Numbered from the stretch's first letter, positions 22,187 through 32,692 are shown. The stretch: 64,000 bases of DNA from Croceimicrobium sp963974215 (GCA_963974215.1 CAXBBL010000004.1:248001-312000), one strand, 5' to 3'. Translations and numbers: made by a program. Notes: a model not told the origin generated them from the letters alone.

Positions 22187-25100
22187 ATGCTAAATATCAG
22201 GACTTTATTTCTTGGTGGTATCTTGGTATTCATCCAAATGAATGCGGTTTACGCTCAAGTGCATTCGTCTCAGAAGCCAAATGAAGCCTCTTACGATGAA
22301 GCGTTTCAGCTTTATGAGAAGGAGCAGTTTGGAAATGCCCAAGAAATTTGGGATGCTTTAATTCGCGAGGGTTCTCTTAATAAGGAGAAGATAGTGCAGG
22401 CCCGATATTTCGCTACCATGTGCGCTATAAAGCTTTATCACGGCGACATTGCCGAGCGAATTGAGGAGTTTGCCCGATTGCATGAAACCAATCCTCTTCG
22501 CAATAAGCTTTATCTCAGTTACAGTCACAACCTATTCAGTTTACGCCGCTACACCCAAGCCATCGAGTATTACGAAAAAGTGGATGCCTATGGTTTAAAT
22601 AAAGAGCAAGCGGCAGAATTTCGCTTTAAATATGCATACTCCTTAATGATTGCTGAAGAGTATGATAAAGCCAAAGATCTCTTTTTCAAGATTAAAGATG
22701 ATGAATCGGCTTTTTCTAATTCGGGTCGCTACTATTACGCGCACCTTTTATACGTAGACAGTAGTTACTCCGAGGCTTTGCGTAACTTTTTACCGCTGCA
22801 GGAAGACCCCAATTTCGGTCCTTTAGTACCTTATTATTTAGCCCATATTTATTATCAATTAGAGAACTACGACAAGTTAGTTGAAGTGGGCGAGGAGCTT
22901 ATTGAAAATGCTACCGCCTCTAGAGCGCCTGAAATAGCTAAGCTTTTAGCAGATGCCTTTTACAGCAAAAAAGATTATCAAAATACCATTAAGTATTTAG
23001 AAATTTTTAAGGCCAAGGGTGGCAGCCTGCGGCTAGATGACCATTATCAATTTGGCTTTTCTCTCTACCAAGAAAAACGTTTTGCTGAAGCGATTACCGA
23101 GTTTAATAAAATTTCGGCTGGTCCTGATAAATTGCGCCAAAATTCCTATTTCCATTTAGCCGACTGTTATTTAAAGGTGGCCAATAAAAACCAAGCGCTG
23201 ATCGCATTTAGAGCGGCATCGGAGATTAAGGAGAATCCCGAAATAACCGAAATGGCTGCTTATAATTATGCTATTATTTCCTACGAATTGGCCAGTCCTT
23301 TTACTGACGCCATAAGTACTTTCAATGACTTTTTAAATGAGTACCCCAATACGGACAAGCAGACAAAAATTCAGGAATACCTAGCCAATATTTACATTAC
23401 TACTAAAGATTACGATAAGGCTATGAAAGCGATTAAGGCCGCGGGTATAAACTCGCCCAACATGCGTGCAGCCTATCAAAAAGTGGCGTTTTATCGGGCC
23501 ACAGAAATGTTTAACGCCCTACAGTTTGAAGGCGCATTGGCAAAATATGAGGAGATGCAAAAGTACCCCGAAGATCAGGCTTTAGCCAATTTAGGGAATT
23601 ACTGGATGGGGGAATGTCATTACCGTCTCTTGAAATTTGCAGAAGCCAAAGAGAAATTCCTAGAATTCCGCAAAGGTTTTGGCGCTTCCATCCAAAAGGT
23701 TCACAATAGATCCTATTATAATAGCGCCTACAGTAATTTCAAGCTTTTTGAATTTGAAGAAGCGATTTTAGATTTTAAGAAATATGTGAAATTCAGCCCC
23801 GTAGATGATATCCGTTATCCTGATGCACTTTTGCGCATTGGTGATAGTTATTTATTGCAAGCCAAATACTTAGACGCCGCCGATTATTACGGAAAAGCGA
23901 TTGCTAATAATAGTGTGGAAGCCGATTATGCGCATTTTCAACGCAGTGAATGTTTTGGGCTTTTACTGAAATACGATGAGCAAATTAAAGAGTTTAATAA
24001 ACTTATTTATACCTATCCTAACAGTGCCTACAGTGAGAAGTCGCAACTGGAAATTGCCAAGACTTATTTGCTACAAGATAAATATCAGGAAACCCTACAA
24101 GCGCTAAGCAACTTCAAAGCGAAGTATCCTGAAAGTAATAGAATTAGTGAGGTGGAACTGAAGACTGGTTTGGTGTACAGTAATATGGATGAGTACGATA
24201 AGGCAATTGGTTCTTTTAAAGATGTAGTTAACGACTATCCTGGAACGCCCGAGTCTATCGAAGCTATTCGCTTAGCGGAAATCGTTTACAAACGCGCTCA
24301 TCGCATCAATGAATACCTTGATTGGGTGGCTAACATATCCTTTGTGGATTTCAAAGAATCTACCTTAGATTCAACTGCTTACGATGCTGCCTTTGATGTT
24401 TATGCCGCCGGCGATTGTGTGCAAACCTTAGAAGCAATGGATGCTTATATAAGCCGTTTCCCCTTGGGTTTATTTAAAGTTTCCGCCAATTATTATGCCG
24501 CCCAATGTGCTGAGAAGTTAGAACTTTTCTCGCGTGCCGCAGAGTATTATGAAGAGTTGGTACAAATGCCTTCTAATCCCTACCGCAAGCCTGCATTGCG
24601 TTTTACCGCCGAGAACGCTTATATCGATAGCAATTATGCCCTAGCGCGTAACCGCTTCGACGAATGGTTGGCCATGGAAACGAATGAAGGACAAATCAAT
24701 TTGGCTTTAGCTGGACTAATGCGCTGCGCTGAAAAACTTGGCGATAGAACGGCGTTAATTACTTACGCTGAGCAAATTGAGCAAAAGCAAAGTATCGACA
24801 AGGACTTAAGAGAAGAGGCCCAATTAAATCTCGCAAGGTCCTTCTATGCCAGTGAGAAATGGAATAAATCAGCCACTTATTATGGCATTATTAGAGAAAA
24901 GAGCAGTGGCAACAGAAAAGCAGAAGCCTTTTATTTTGAAGCGCTTCTATTGCAAAAGGCGGCTCAATACGATAGCAGTAATGCACATATAAACAAGATG
25001 ATTGAGGCCTTGCCCTCTTATAAGGAGTGGAAAATGCGTTCGCTATTAGTTATGGCGCGCAACTTCTGGAAACTAGATGATATTTTTCAAGCACAATACG

Positions 25101-25327
25101 TAATCGATTTCATTATTGATAGTAAGTTTTCGGAGGACTTAAGCAGTAAGGCCGCAGATTTAAAAGCGGAAATTAACCTAGCAGAAGCGCGCGCTTTAAA
25201 GGAAAAGGAAAAGCTTCTCGAATCACAAGCATCGCCAATTAGCTTGGATCCTGAAAGTGGTCTGCAAATAATTGATATTCCCGAAGAACAAGAGCCTTTA
25301 GAAGAACCTGAATTAATAAAACGATAA
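22187..25327 (+). CDS. Large tetratricopeptide-repeat periplasmic protein
   Basis: A 1046-residue protein with a signal peptide ('LFLGGILVFIQMNAVYAQ') and TPR or TPR-like helical pairs along nearly the whole length, for example 'YTQAIEYYEKVDAYG', 'FEEAILDFKKYVKFSP', 'YLDAADYYGKAIANNS' and 'YDKAIGSFKDVVNDYPG'. The acidic Pro/Glu-rich tail looks disordered. Similar proteins act as scaffolds in the periplasm or outer membrane. Only 4 bp separate it from the following outer-membrane barrel gene, suggesting the two products work together. Partner unknown. Confidence 0.82.
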   Translation: MLNIRTLFLGGILVFIQMNAVYAQVHSSQKPNEASYDEAFQLYEKEQFGNAQEIWDALIREGSLNKEKIVQARYFATMCAIKLYHGDIAERIEEFARLHETNPLRNKLYLSYSHNLFSLRRYTQAIEYYEKVDAYGLNKEQAAEFRFKYAYSLMIAEEYDKAKDLFFKIKDDESAFSNSGRYYYAHLLYVDSSYSEALRNFLPLQEDPNFGPLVPYYLAHIYYQLENYDKLVEVGEELIENATASRAPEIAKLLADAFYSKKDYQNTIKYLEIFKAKGGSLRLDDHYQFGFSLYQEKRFAEAITEFNKISAGPDKLRQNSYFHLADCYLKVANKNQALIAFRAASEIKENPEITEMAAYNYAIISYELASPFTDAISTFNDFLNEYPNTDKQTKIQEYLANIYITTKDYDKAMKAIKAAGINSPNMRAAYQKVAFYRATEMFNALQFEGALAKYEEMQKYPEDQALANLGNYWMGECHYRLLKFAEAKEKFLEFRKGFGASIQKVHNRSYYNSAYSNFKLFEFEEAILDFKKYVKFSPVDDIRYPDALLRIGDSYLLQAKYLDAADYYGKAIANNSVEADYAHFQRSECFGLLLKYDEQIKEFNKLIYTYPNSAYSEKSQLEIAKTYLLQDKYQETLQALSNFKAKYPESNRISEVELKTGLVYSNMDEYDKAIGSFKDVVNDYPGTPESIEAIRLAEIVYKRAHRINEYLDWVANISFVDFKESTLDSTAYDAAFDVYAAGDCVQTLEAMDAYISRFPLGLFKVSANYYAAQCAEKLELFSRAAEYYEELVQMPSNPYRKPALRFTAENAYIDSNYALARNRFDEWLAMETNEGQINLALAGLMRCAEKLGDRTALITYAEQIEQKQSIDKDLREEAQLNLARSFYASEKWNKSATYYGIIREKSSGNRKAEAFYFEALLLQKAAQYDSSNAHINKMIEALPSYKEWKMRSLLVMARNFWKLDDIFQAQYVIDFIIDSKFSEDLSSKAADLKAEINLAEARALKEKEKLLESQASPISLDPESGLQIIDIPEEQEPLEEPELIKR

Positions 25328-25331
25328 GCGC

Positions 25332-27041
25332 ATGAAAGTTAAATTAACGCTAGCATTAGCCTTAGTTTTGAGTGGCCTTTACGCTCAAGAAAAAGATCCA
25401 TTAGGTCAGGTGGTGGTTTCGGTAACCGATAAGTACCGTGCGCAGATTAAAGATGCCCGTAAAATACTGGAAAACCCCAGTTACAGTGATAGTACCACCG
25501 AAAAGTTACCGGTAAGCTATTCGCTAAAAAGTTTTGCACTTCCTGTGCGCATACAGCCAGAAGTTTTAAAACCTGCACGGGTGGTGAAAACAGAGGTGCC
25601 AGAGTTGTATAAAGGCTATGTGAAATTAGGCTACGGTCTCTATAATACCGCTTTGGTAGACGCTTATTATAACAGCGGACGATCCTCGCAATACAGCTAT
25701 GGATTTGCTGCTAAGCATTTTTCTACGCAAAGTGGAGTAGCGGATATTCGTTACGATGAAAATGCCATGGCTAGAAATCACCTAGGTGGTTTCTTTAATC
25801 GCTATTACAAAGATTTTACTTGGCATGTTGCCGCCAATGTTAATTTAGATAAATACAGCTACTACGGGCAGCCTGAACTCGACTTTATTTCACCTGATAG
25901 TACCCTCAGCAATAGTCCTTACAATTGGTATCGCCGCTATCGTTTTGAGACCAATATTAAGGAGTCGAAAAAGAAGAATTTAGGACCAATGAGCGAGTTC
26001 GGTTTTGCCTATCAAAACTTTAATGATAACTATCGTTCCAATGAGAATGATATTTCCTTTCGCTCGCTGTGGGATATTCCTGCCAATGACCAAAATTTAA
26101 ACTTAGAATTCAATGGTGCTTGGTTTCAAAATTCTTTTGATAGCATACCTCGCGGGCAGGATAGTTCTAACTATTTTGATCAGTCTTCTTTTCAGTTACA
26201 GGCCAAACCCTATATCAGCATTGAAAAGAAAGACTTTAGCTTTGATTTTGGTTTGAATCTATTTTTGGTAAATGCCAATGATTCGCGTTCAGAAGAAAGC
26301 AAAACAAATTTGTATTTCTTTCCTGAGATAATCTTTCGCTATAAGATTGTTCCCGAAATACTTTCTCTTAAATCGGGGGTAAAAGGTTCTCTTACTCGGA
26401 ATACTTATGCCCAAACTACCACGGCCAACCCTTTTATCTTACCGGGGCAAACCAGCACGCCTACACGTGATTTAAACATATTCTTAGCACTAGATGGCAT
26501 CTTAAGTAGCTCACTTTCCTTTAATGCTGAAACGGGTATTCGCAATTCGCGTAATCACCAATTCTTTATCCGAAACCCCTTTTTCTATACTAATGCCTCC
26601 CCCTATGGCTTAGAGGTGCTTTACGCAGATGTGGCCGCCCTATACGTAAAAGGTTCTCTTAATGGCAATTGGAACGATAAGGTTTTCGCCTCTGTAGGAG
26701 CCGAAGCGCGCAGCTATACCATGCAAAACGAACGTCCTTATCACTTGCCTTATTTTCTGGCTAATACTGATCTAAGCTATTTGTTTCGCAAAAAAATAAG
26801 ACTTGGTTTTGGAATGGACATCGTTGGACCGCGTCAGGGTTTTGATCAAATCCAAAATCCAGAGGTTCCTTCCATTTTGAAAGGTTATGTGGATGCCAAT
26901 TTAAACTTGGAATATATTTATAATTCACGCATCTCTGCCTTTATAAATCTGCAAAACCTCTTTAACAATCAGTACGATATATTTTTAGGATACCGCGCCC
27001 AAAGTATTAATGCGGTATTTGGATTTAACTATCGCTTCTAA
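25332..27041 (+). CDS. TonB-receptor-like outer-membrane beta-barrel without plug
   Basis: A 569-residue protein with a signal peptide ('LTLALALVLSGLYAQ') followed by alternating aromatic strands typical of a beta-barrel ('YKGYVKLGYGLYNTALVDAYYN', cited here as the first strands) and a C-terminal strand ending 'INAVFGFNYRF', the terminal aromatic expected for BAM insertion. Late 'FINLQNLFNNQYDIFLGY' is a stretch common in TonB-dependent receptors, but there is no plug domain. It forms an operon with the upstream TPR protein. A structural or porin-like role is likely; substrate unknown. Confidence 0.72.
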   Translation: MKVKLTLALALVLSGLYAQEKDPLGQVVVSVTDKYRAQIKDARKILENPSYSDSTTEKLPVSYSLKSFALPVRIQPEVLKPARVVKTEVPELYKGYVKLGYGLYNTALVDAYYNSGRSSQYSYGFAAKHFSTQSGVADIRYDENAMARNHLGGFFNRYYKDFTWHVAANVNLDKYSYYGQPELDFISPDSTLSNSPYNWYRRYRFETNIKESKKKNLGPMSEFGFAYQNFNDNYRSNENDISFRSLWDIPANDQNLNLEFNGAWFQNSFDSIPRGQDSSNYFDQSSFQLQAKPYISIEKKDFSFDFGLNLFLVNANDSRSEESKTNLYFFPEIIFRYKIVPEILSLKSGVKGSLTRNTYAQTTTANPFILPGQTSTPTRDLNIFLALDGILSSSLSFNAETGIRNSRNHQFFIRNPFFYTNASPYGLEVLYADVAALYVKGSLNGNWNDKVFASVGAEARSYTMQNERPYHLPYFLANTDLSYLFRKKIRLGFGMDIVGPRQGFDQIQNPEVPSILKGYVDANLNLEYIYNSRISAFINLQNLFNNQYDIFLGYRAQSINAVFGFNYRF

Positions 27042-27068
27042 AGCCAATCGATAATTATTTACAAAGTT

Positions 27069-27076
27069 TAGCTTTG
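27069..27076 (+). promoter_or_regulatory. -7 element TAGCTTTG before the thioesterase gene
   Basis: TAGCTTTG matches the Bacteroidota -7 consensus TAnnTTTG exactly. It lies 16 nt upstream of the TTG start of the thioesterase gene. No clear -33 TTTG is seen at the expected distance. It would make thioesterase-fabG a unit separate from the barrel gene. Confidence 0.45.
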
Positions 27077-27092
27077 CAGAAAAATAAAGCAT

Positions 27093-27548
27093 TTGAAAGA
27101 ATTTAAACGTCCCTTGCATATTCGCTGGAGTGATCTCGACCCAAATGGTCACGTGAGACATTCAGTGTATTATGACTTTGCGGCACAGCTTCGCACCGAA
27201 CTTTTTGTTGCCAATGATATTAAAGTAGAGGAAATGGCTGAAATAGGCATTGGTCCAATTTTATTCGAAGAAAAGGCCACTTTCCGAAAAGAATTAAACT
27301 TTGGCGATGACCTACAAATGGTAGCAGCGGTAATCGGTTTGCGCAAAGACTATTCACGTTTTGCTTTTATCCATGAAATTTATAGAGGCGAAACCCTTTG
27401 TGCCACGGTAGAAGTTTTGGGAGCGTGGATTAACCTTCGCGAGCGTAAATTAGCAGTGCCTCCCGCCGAATTTATTGCTAAATTAGAGCACTTTCCGCTG
27501 CATGCAGATTTTCAGTGGATGCCTGAGAAACAAAAAGACAAATCTTAG
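27093..27548 (+). CDS. Acyl-CoA thioesterase (4HBT hotdog fold)
   Basis: A 151-residue hotdog-fold protein with a TTG start. 'IRWSDLDPNGHVRHSVYYDF' carries the catalytic-type Asp of the 4-hydroxybenzoyl-CoA thioesterase class (D-x-x-G-H-V-x-x). These enzymes hydrolyse acyl-CoA or acyl-ACP esters. It lies 14 bp upstream of fabG, consistent with fatty-acid metabolism. Chain-length specificity cannot be told from sequence. Confidence 0.82.
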   Translation: MKEFKRPLHIRWSDLDPNGHVRHSVYYDFAAQLRTELFVANDIKVEEMAEIGIGPILFEEKATFRKELNFGDDLQMVAAVIGLRKDYSRFAFIHEIYRGETLCATVEVLGAWINLRERKLAVPPAEFIAKLEHFPLHADFQWMPEKQKDKS

Positions 27549-27562
27549 AAAAGACCCAAATT

Positions 27563-28309
27563 ATGAGTTTATTAAAAGGAAAAACCGCCTTAATAACTGG
27601 CGCTTCTAAAGGAATTGGTAAAGGAATTGCCGAGGTTTTTGTGCAAAACGGCTGTAACGTGGCCTTTACCTACCTCTCTTCGGTAGAGCAAGCAGAAGCG
27701 GTAGAAAATGAATTAAGTACCGCTGATGTAAAAGTGAAAGGTTATCGCTCTGATGCTTCTCATTTTGAAGCGGCTACCCAATTGGTTGAAGATGTTTTAA
27801 AGGATTTCGGTACTATAGATATCCTAATCAACAATGCGGGTATTACTAAAGATACTTTGTTAATGCGTATGTCCGAAGAGGATTTTGATCAAGTGATGAC
27901 CATTAACTTAAAGTCTATTTTCAACCTAACCAAGGCGGTTCAGCGTACTATGCTTAAAGCGCGCAGTGGCTCTATTATTAATATGAGCTCGGTAGTAGGT
28001 ATTAAAGGAAATGCTGGACAGTCTAATTATGCGGCTTCTAAAGCAGGTATTATTGGCTTTACAAAATCTATTGCTTTGGAATTGGGTTCGCGTAATATTC
28101 GCTGTAATGCTATCGCACCTGGTTTTATTGAAACTGAAATGACGGCAAAACTTGACGAAAAAACGGTGCAAGGCTGGCGTGATGCTATTCCCCTAAAACG
28201 CGGCGGTAGTCCTGAAGATGTGGCTAATGCTTGCTTGTTTTTAGCCAGCGATTTATCGACCTATATCAGCGGTCAAGTATTACAAGTTGATGGCGGAATG
28301 CTTACCTAA
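27563..28309 (+). CDS. fabG: 3-oxoacyl-[acyl-carrier-protein] reductase
   Basis: A 248-residue short-chain dehydrogenase with 'ALITGASKGIGKGIA' for NADPH binding, 'ILINNAGI', the catalytic Ser in 'IINMSSVVG', 'YAASKAG' with Tyr and Lys, and the 'VDGGMLT' end. FabG reduces 3-oxoacyl-ACP in type II fatty-acid synthesis. The adjacent thioesterase and this full-length canonical sequence support the assignment. It lies 7 bp before the vWA-like gene. Confidence 0.93.
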   Translation: MSLLKGKTALITGASKGIGKGIAEVFVQNGCNVAFTYLSSVEQAEAVENELSTADVKVKGYRSDASHFEAATQLVEDVLKDFGTIDILINNAGITKDTLLMRMSEEDFDQVMTINLKSIFNLTKAVQRTMLKARSGSIINMSSVVGIKGNAGQSNYAASKAGIIGFTKSIALELGSRNIRCNAIAPGFIETEMTAKLDEKTVQGWRDAIPLKRGGSPEDVANACLFLASDLSTYISGQVLQVDGGMLT

Positions 28310-28316
28310 TTAATTT

Positions 28317-30350
28317 ATGCCTGAAGTAGTCTTTTCGTATTCGCCCTATTGGATAATTGCTATCGTACTACTAGCGGCAGGCCTTAGTTATGGCTATTAT
28401 TTAAGAACTAATACATTTGAGAAAACGCAAAGATGGCTCTTGGCATCTTTGCGTTTTTTAGTTTTAGTATTATTGGGTTTTTTGTTTCTACAACCGCATT
28501 TTAATAGTGAAAGCTTTCGCGAGGAAAAACCGATTCTAGTATTCTTGGAGGATCAGTCTGCTTCTATTTTGGCGGTGGAAGATAGTATTAGCCATCAAAA
28601 GCGGCAAGCAGAAATGGTAAATATGCGTTCTTCATTGGATGATAAATTTACGGTCCGGACCTTTAATTTTGGGGCTAATCTTTCCGACACTTCCGTAGAT
28701 GCGCAAGAAACCAACTTAGGTGCTGCACTGAAAGAATTATCGGGTAGATTTTATAAAGAGAATATTGCAGCTTTAGTCCTTAGTTCCGATGGTATCGTAA
28801 ACCGTGGTTCTCGCCTATCTACCTTGAGTGAAAACAATTTGGCGCCTATTTATACCATTGCACTTGGCGATAGCAGCTCTAGACTCGATTTGGCAGTAAG
28901 CAAAATTCTGTATAATAAAAGTTTGCTGAAAGGTCGTAGTCAAAACGTTTCGGTAAACTTCAAAGCAGAAAACTACGCAGGTAATGATTTAAGCATCAAA
29001 CTCTTAAACTCTAAAAACGAAGTTCTACACGAGCGAAGTTTTAAAGTGAATTCTGATAATTGGTTTGAAAAAGTAGTCTTTAAAATTGAAGGAGAGAAGG
29101 TAGGCTTACAACTCTATCGCATTGCAATTGCTCCCTTAAGTGAGGAGGAAAATACCACTAATAATCAGAAGAGTTTTAGCATTGAAGTTTTAGACGCGAA
29201 AGAGCGTATTGGCATCTTTGCCAGGAATACGCATCCCGACATCGCTGCCCTTACACGCGCCTTGTCGAAGGATGAGAACTATGAAATAAAGCTCTTACAA
29301 GATGACAATGCCAATCTAGACTCACTGGATCTAATTATCGCCTTGCAAAGTAGTAAAGCCTTGTTCAACCGCATCTACAACAGTACTAAAGCTTTATGGC
29401 TTATTGCCAGCCCCAATGATGATTTTAGCGATTGGAATTTTTGGCCAGAAATTAAGTCCTTCCGAGTAGAGGCAGAAGAGAGCTATGTTGAAATTAATCC
29501 TAATTTCTCTTTATTCCCCATCTACCAAAGTGAAACAAACTTGTGGGCAAAATTGCCGCCTTTAGATGGCTTTTACGGGCGTATCGAAGCTCCAAAGGGC
29601 TTTAGTACGCTGTTTTTTAAAAATATAGCTAATATTAGTACTTCTACGCCAGCCTTAACTTTAGGAGAAGAAAAGGGTAGGAGAATGGCGATTAGTTTAG
29701 GTCTAGGTTATTGGCGCTGGCGTATTTACGCTTATAAGCAGATGGGCGATTTTGAAAGCTTTGACGGTATAATACAGAAAATCGCAAAATACCTTTTGAG
29801 TCAGGCTAAAAATGAAGGATTAAAAATAGAGGTACCGCGCGAAAATTTAGCGAATACACCTATAAATTGGCGCGCTTCTTTTTTCGATGCTAGTGGTAAT
29901 TTGGTAAACGATGCAGAGCTAAAATTGCAGTTGCAGGCCGAAAATGGCAGCGAATACAACTACGTTTTCCAAAAAAGACTAAAAGATTATGCTTTAAACA
30001 CCAAAGGCTTGACCGAGGGTAAATACCATTACCGGGCAAATCTTGGCAGAGAAGATAAAGAATATCAACAGGAGGGAGATTTAATTATTCAGCTAAATCG
30101 CTTGGAATTGCAGAATTTAAAGGCCGATCCCGCCTTATTACGCAATATTAGCCAAAGCAGTGCAGGGAAGTTTTATCAGCAAAATGAGATTACCATTCTT
30201 GCAGAAGATCTTTCCAATTTAGAAGCGGCTACTTTAAGTTATCCGGTGCTTAATACTAGCTCAATTTTTAGCACGTGGCAATTGTTCTTCGTAGCTTTGG
30301 GACTCTTGGGGTTAGAATGGCTCTTAAGAAAATTATGGGGTAAAATTTAA
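28317..30350 (+). CDS. vWA-like membrane protein with large exposed domain
   Basis: A 677-residue protein with two N-terminal membrane segments (about 10-27 and 40-60) and one at the C terminus ('FFVALGLLGLEWLL'). After the second segment 'ILVFLEDQSASIL' gives a DxSxS MIDAS-like site and 'ALVLSSDGIVNRG' a second vWA strand. The middle resembles glutamine-amidotransferase-like or BatA-related extracytoplasmic domains. Proteins of this layout are common in Bacteroidota and poorly characterised. Probably co-transcribed with fabG and the SPFH gene. Confidence 0.68.
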   Translation: MPEVVFSYSPYWIIAIVLLAAGLSYGYYLRTNTFEKTQRWLLASLRFLVLVLLGFLFLQPHFNSESFREEKPILVFLEDQSASILAVEDSISHQKRQAEMVNMRSSLDDKFTVRTFNFGANLSDTSVDAQETNLGAALKELSGRFYKENIAALVLSSDGIVNRGSRLSTLSENNLAPIYTIALGDSSSRLDLAVSKILYNKSLLKGRSQNVSVNFKAENYAGNDLSIKLLNSKNEVLHERSFKVNSDNWFEKVVFKIEGEKVGLQLYRIAIAPLSEEENTTNNQKSFSIEVLDAKERIGIFARNTHPDIAALTRALSKDENYEIKLLQDDNANLDSLDLIIALQSSKALFNRIYNSTKALWLIASPNDDFSDWNFWPEIKSFRVEAEESYVEINPNFSLFPIYQSETNLWAKLPPLDGFYGRIEAPKGFSTLFFKNIANISTSTPALTLGEEKGRRMAISLGLGYWRWRIYAYKQMGDFESFDGIIQKIAKYLLSQAKNEGLKIEVPRENLANTPINWRASFFDASGNLVNDAELKLQLQAENGSEYNYVFQKRLKDYALNTKGLTEGKYHYRANLGREDKEYQQEGDLIIQLNRLELQNLKADPALLRNISQSSAGKFYQQNEITILAEDLSNLEAATLSYPVLNTSSIFSTWQLFFVALGLLGLEWLLRKLWGKI

Positions 30351-30364
30351 TATAATAAAACATT

Positions 30365-31180
30365 ATGAATCAAAGAAGTACGATAGTAATAATAGTTAGT
30401 TTCATTGCCTTCCTTGCCTTGATCCTAACTTGGAATTCCATCACCTTTACCATAAACTCGGGTGAAAGAGCAGTTATTTTTAGAAAGTTTCAAGGAGGTA
30501 TTGCCTTAGACAAAGTTTACAATCAAGGATTCCATATCAAATGGCCTTGGGATGACATCTTCGTTTACGACGTGAAAAAGAAAGAAGCAGTAAGCAGTAT
30601 GGAGGTTTTGTCAAAAAATGGACTAACCATTAAGGCGGAACTATCCTATCGCTATTTTCCTAGCGCAGAGAAAATTGCCTATTTGCACAACGAAATTGGT
30701 ATTAATTACCACGACAAAATCATTATGCCCGAAATCCGTTCGGCTACGAGAGAGGTAATTGGTAAGTATTTACCAGAAGAGTTATACTCAACTAAGAGAG
30801 AAGATATTCAGGATGAGATTTTCCAACGTACTGCCAAAGCGCTAGCGGATAACTACCTACAGCTAGATGCGGTTTTAATTAGAGAGGTAACCTTGCCATT
30901 AAAGCTAAAAGCTGCCATCGAGCGTAAGCTAGAGCAAGAACAATCTAGTTTGGAGTACGAGTTTAAATTACAACAAGCTAAAAAAGAAGCGCAACGTCAG
31001 CGTATTGAAGCGGAGGGAAAATCGAATGCGAATGATATCATCAATAAATCGCTTACCGATAAAATTTTAAAAGAAAAAGGTATTGAAGCTACCTTAAAAC
31101 TTGCAGAATCTCCTAACGCTAAGGTGGTAGTAATAGGTTCAGCGAAAGATGGCTTACCTATTATTTTAGGAAATCAATAA
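30365..31180 (+). CDS. SPFH/prohibitin-family membrane protein
   Basis: A 271-residue protein with one N-terminal membrane anchor ('IVIIVSFIAFLALILTW'), a band-7 domain ('VIFRKFQGGI', 'QGFHIKWPWDD') and a long charged coiled coil ('KLEQEQSSLEYEFKLQQAKKEA', cited at about residues 185-205), as in prohibitins. Prohibitins form ring-like scaffolds that organise proteases and lipids at the membrane. It sits between the vWA-like gene and pepD with short spacers. Confidence 0.88.
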   Translation: MNQRSTIVIIVSFIAFLALILTWNSITFTINSGERAVIFRKFQGGIALDKVYNQGFHIKWPWDDIFVYDVKKKEAVSSMEVLSKNGLTIKAELSYRYFPSAEKIAYLHNEIGINYHDKIIMPEIRSATREVIGKYLPEELYSTKREDIQDEIFQRTAKALADNYLQLDAVLIREVTLPLKLKAAIERKLEQEQSSLEYEFKLQQAKKEAQRQRIEAEGKSNANDIINKSLTDKILKEKGIEATLKLAESPNAKVVVIGSAKDGLPIILGNQ

Positions 31181-31188
31181 GAGAATAT

Positions 31189-32655
31189 ATGTCTGAAGAG
31201 ATTAGAAACTTAGAGCCCAAAGCAATTTGGTCAAACTTTGCTAATTTAAACGCGGTTCCTCGCCCTTCAAAAAAGGAAGAGAAAGTACGGGCCTTTATTA
31301 TTGCCTTTGCCGAAAGTCACGGTTTAAGCTATAAGCAGGATGAAATCGGTAATATTTTAATCGATAAGCCAGCCACGCCAGGTATGGAAAATCGCCGTAA
31401 GGTTATTTTACAATCGCATTTAGATATGGTTTGCCAGAAAAATGCGGACGTTGATTTCGATTTCGAAACCCAAGGAATTGATATGTATATCGATGGCGAT
31501 TGGGTGAAGGCAAAAGGAACTACCCTTGGCGCCGACAATGGCATCGGGGTGGCCACGGCTTTAGCAACTTTGGCATCTACAGAAGTGGCCCATCCACCTT
31601 TAGAGGCATTATTTACTACGGATGAAGAAGCGGGAATGACTGGCGCGCATCACTTACAACCCAACTTCTTAACAGGAGAGATTTTAATGAATCTCGATAC
31701 CGAAGATGACGATGAATTGAGTATCGGCTGTGCCGGTGGTATTGACCTGGATCTTACTTGGGAATACGAAGAAGTTTCTCCAGCAGAAGCTTCCCGGGTT
31801 TTAGATGTGATGGTAAGCGGTTTAAGCGGCGGCCATTCAGGCATGGATATTATTCTTGGTCGTGGTAACGCTAATAAAATCCTTACGCGCTTTTTAATGG
31901 CGGTAAATGGTATTGAAGGTTTAAGCATTAGCACTTTTAATGGTGGCGGTTTACGCAACGCGATTCCACGAGAAGCAAAGGCAACTTTACTGATCCCTGC
32001 CAACGAATTTGACAGTGTTCAAACCTTATTGTGGGATTATGAAAAGATAATCAAAAGTGAGTTTGCGACGACCGATCCAAATTTTAAACTGACCTTGACT
32101 GAAGCCGATTCAATTCCAACAATGGTAATGTCTCAAAAGTCCTATAATCAGTTTATATGGGCGATGCAAGGCACGCATGACGGTATCCAAAGAATGAGTC
32201 CTGATGTGCCCGATTTAGTGGAAACGTCCAATAATCTCGCTAAGGTTGTTCTCGCCAATGGAACCCTTAGTCTTTGCTCTTTGCAGAGAAGCGATCGGGA
32301 AGGGGCTAAGCTAAATATGGCGAATACTGTTGCTGGTCCTTGGGAGCTTATAGGTGCCGATGTGCAGTTTAGTGGTTCCTATCCTGGGTGGAAGCTTGAC
32401 CCCAATGCACCGATGTTAGGAATGATGAAAGATTTATACGAGGAGCTTTTTAATGAAAGCCCCCGAATACTTGCTTGTCATGCTGGCTTGGAATGCGGTT
32501 TATTAGGACAACATTATCCAGAAATTGAGATGATTTCCTTTGGTCCCACCATCCGAGATCCGCACTCTCCCGACGAGAAAGTTAATATTGCGTCAGTAGG
32601 TAAGTTTTGGCATTACTTCCAAGAAGCCCTAAAACGCATTCCCGTGAAATCGTAA
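31189..32655 (+). CDS. pepD: Aminoacyl-histidine dipeptidase, M20 family
   Basis: A 488-residue PepD-type cytosolic di-zinc peptidase. Visible sites: 'LQSHLDMVCQK' with the first His and Asp, 'GADNGIGVA' with the bridging Asp, 'FTTDEEAGMTGA' with catalytic Glu and metal Glu, and 'CHAGLECG' near the end. It cleaves Xaa-His dipeptides such as carnosine. Length is normal and the gene lies 8 bp after the prohibitin gene. Confidence 0.92.
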   Translation: MSEEIRNLEPKAIWSNFANLNAVPRPSKKEEKVRAFIIAFAESHGLSYKQDEIGNILIDKPATPGMENRRKVILQSHLDMVCQKNADVDFDFETQGIDMYIDGDWVKAKGTTLGADNGIGVATALATLASTEVAHPPLEALFTTDEEAGMTGAHHLQPNFLTGEILMNLDTEDDDELSIGCAGGIDLDLTWEYEEVSPAEASRVLDVMVSGLSGGHSGMDIILGRGNANKILTRFLMAVNGIEGLSISTFNGGGLRNAIPREAKATLLIPANEFDSVQTLLWDYEKIIKSEFATTDPNFKLTLTEADSIPTMVMSQKSYNQFIWAMQGTHDGIQRMSPDVPDLVETSNNLAKVVLANGTLSLCSLQRSDREGAKLNMANTVAGPWELIGADVQFSGSYPGWKLDPNAPMLGMMKDLYEELFNESPRILACHAGLECGLLGQHYPEIEMISFGPTIRDPHSPDEKVNIASVGKFWHYFQEALKRIPVKS

Positions 32656-32692
32656 ATATACACACCTCACCTCTCAAAAAAGCGATTTTATA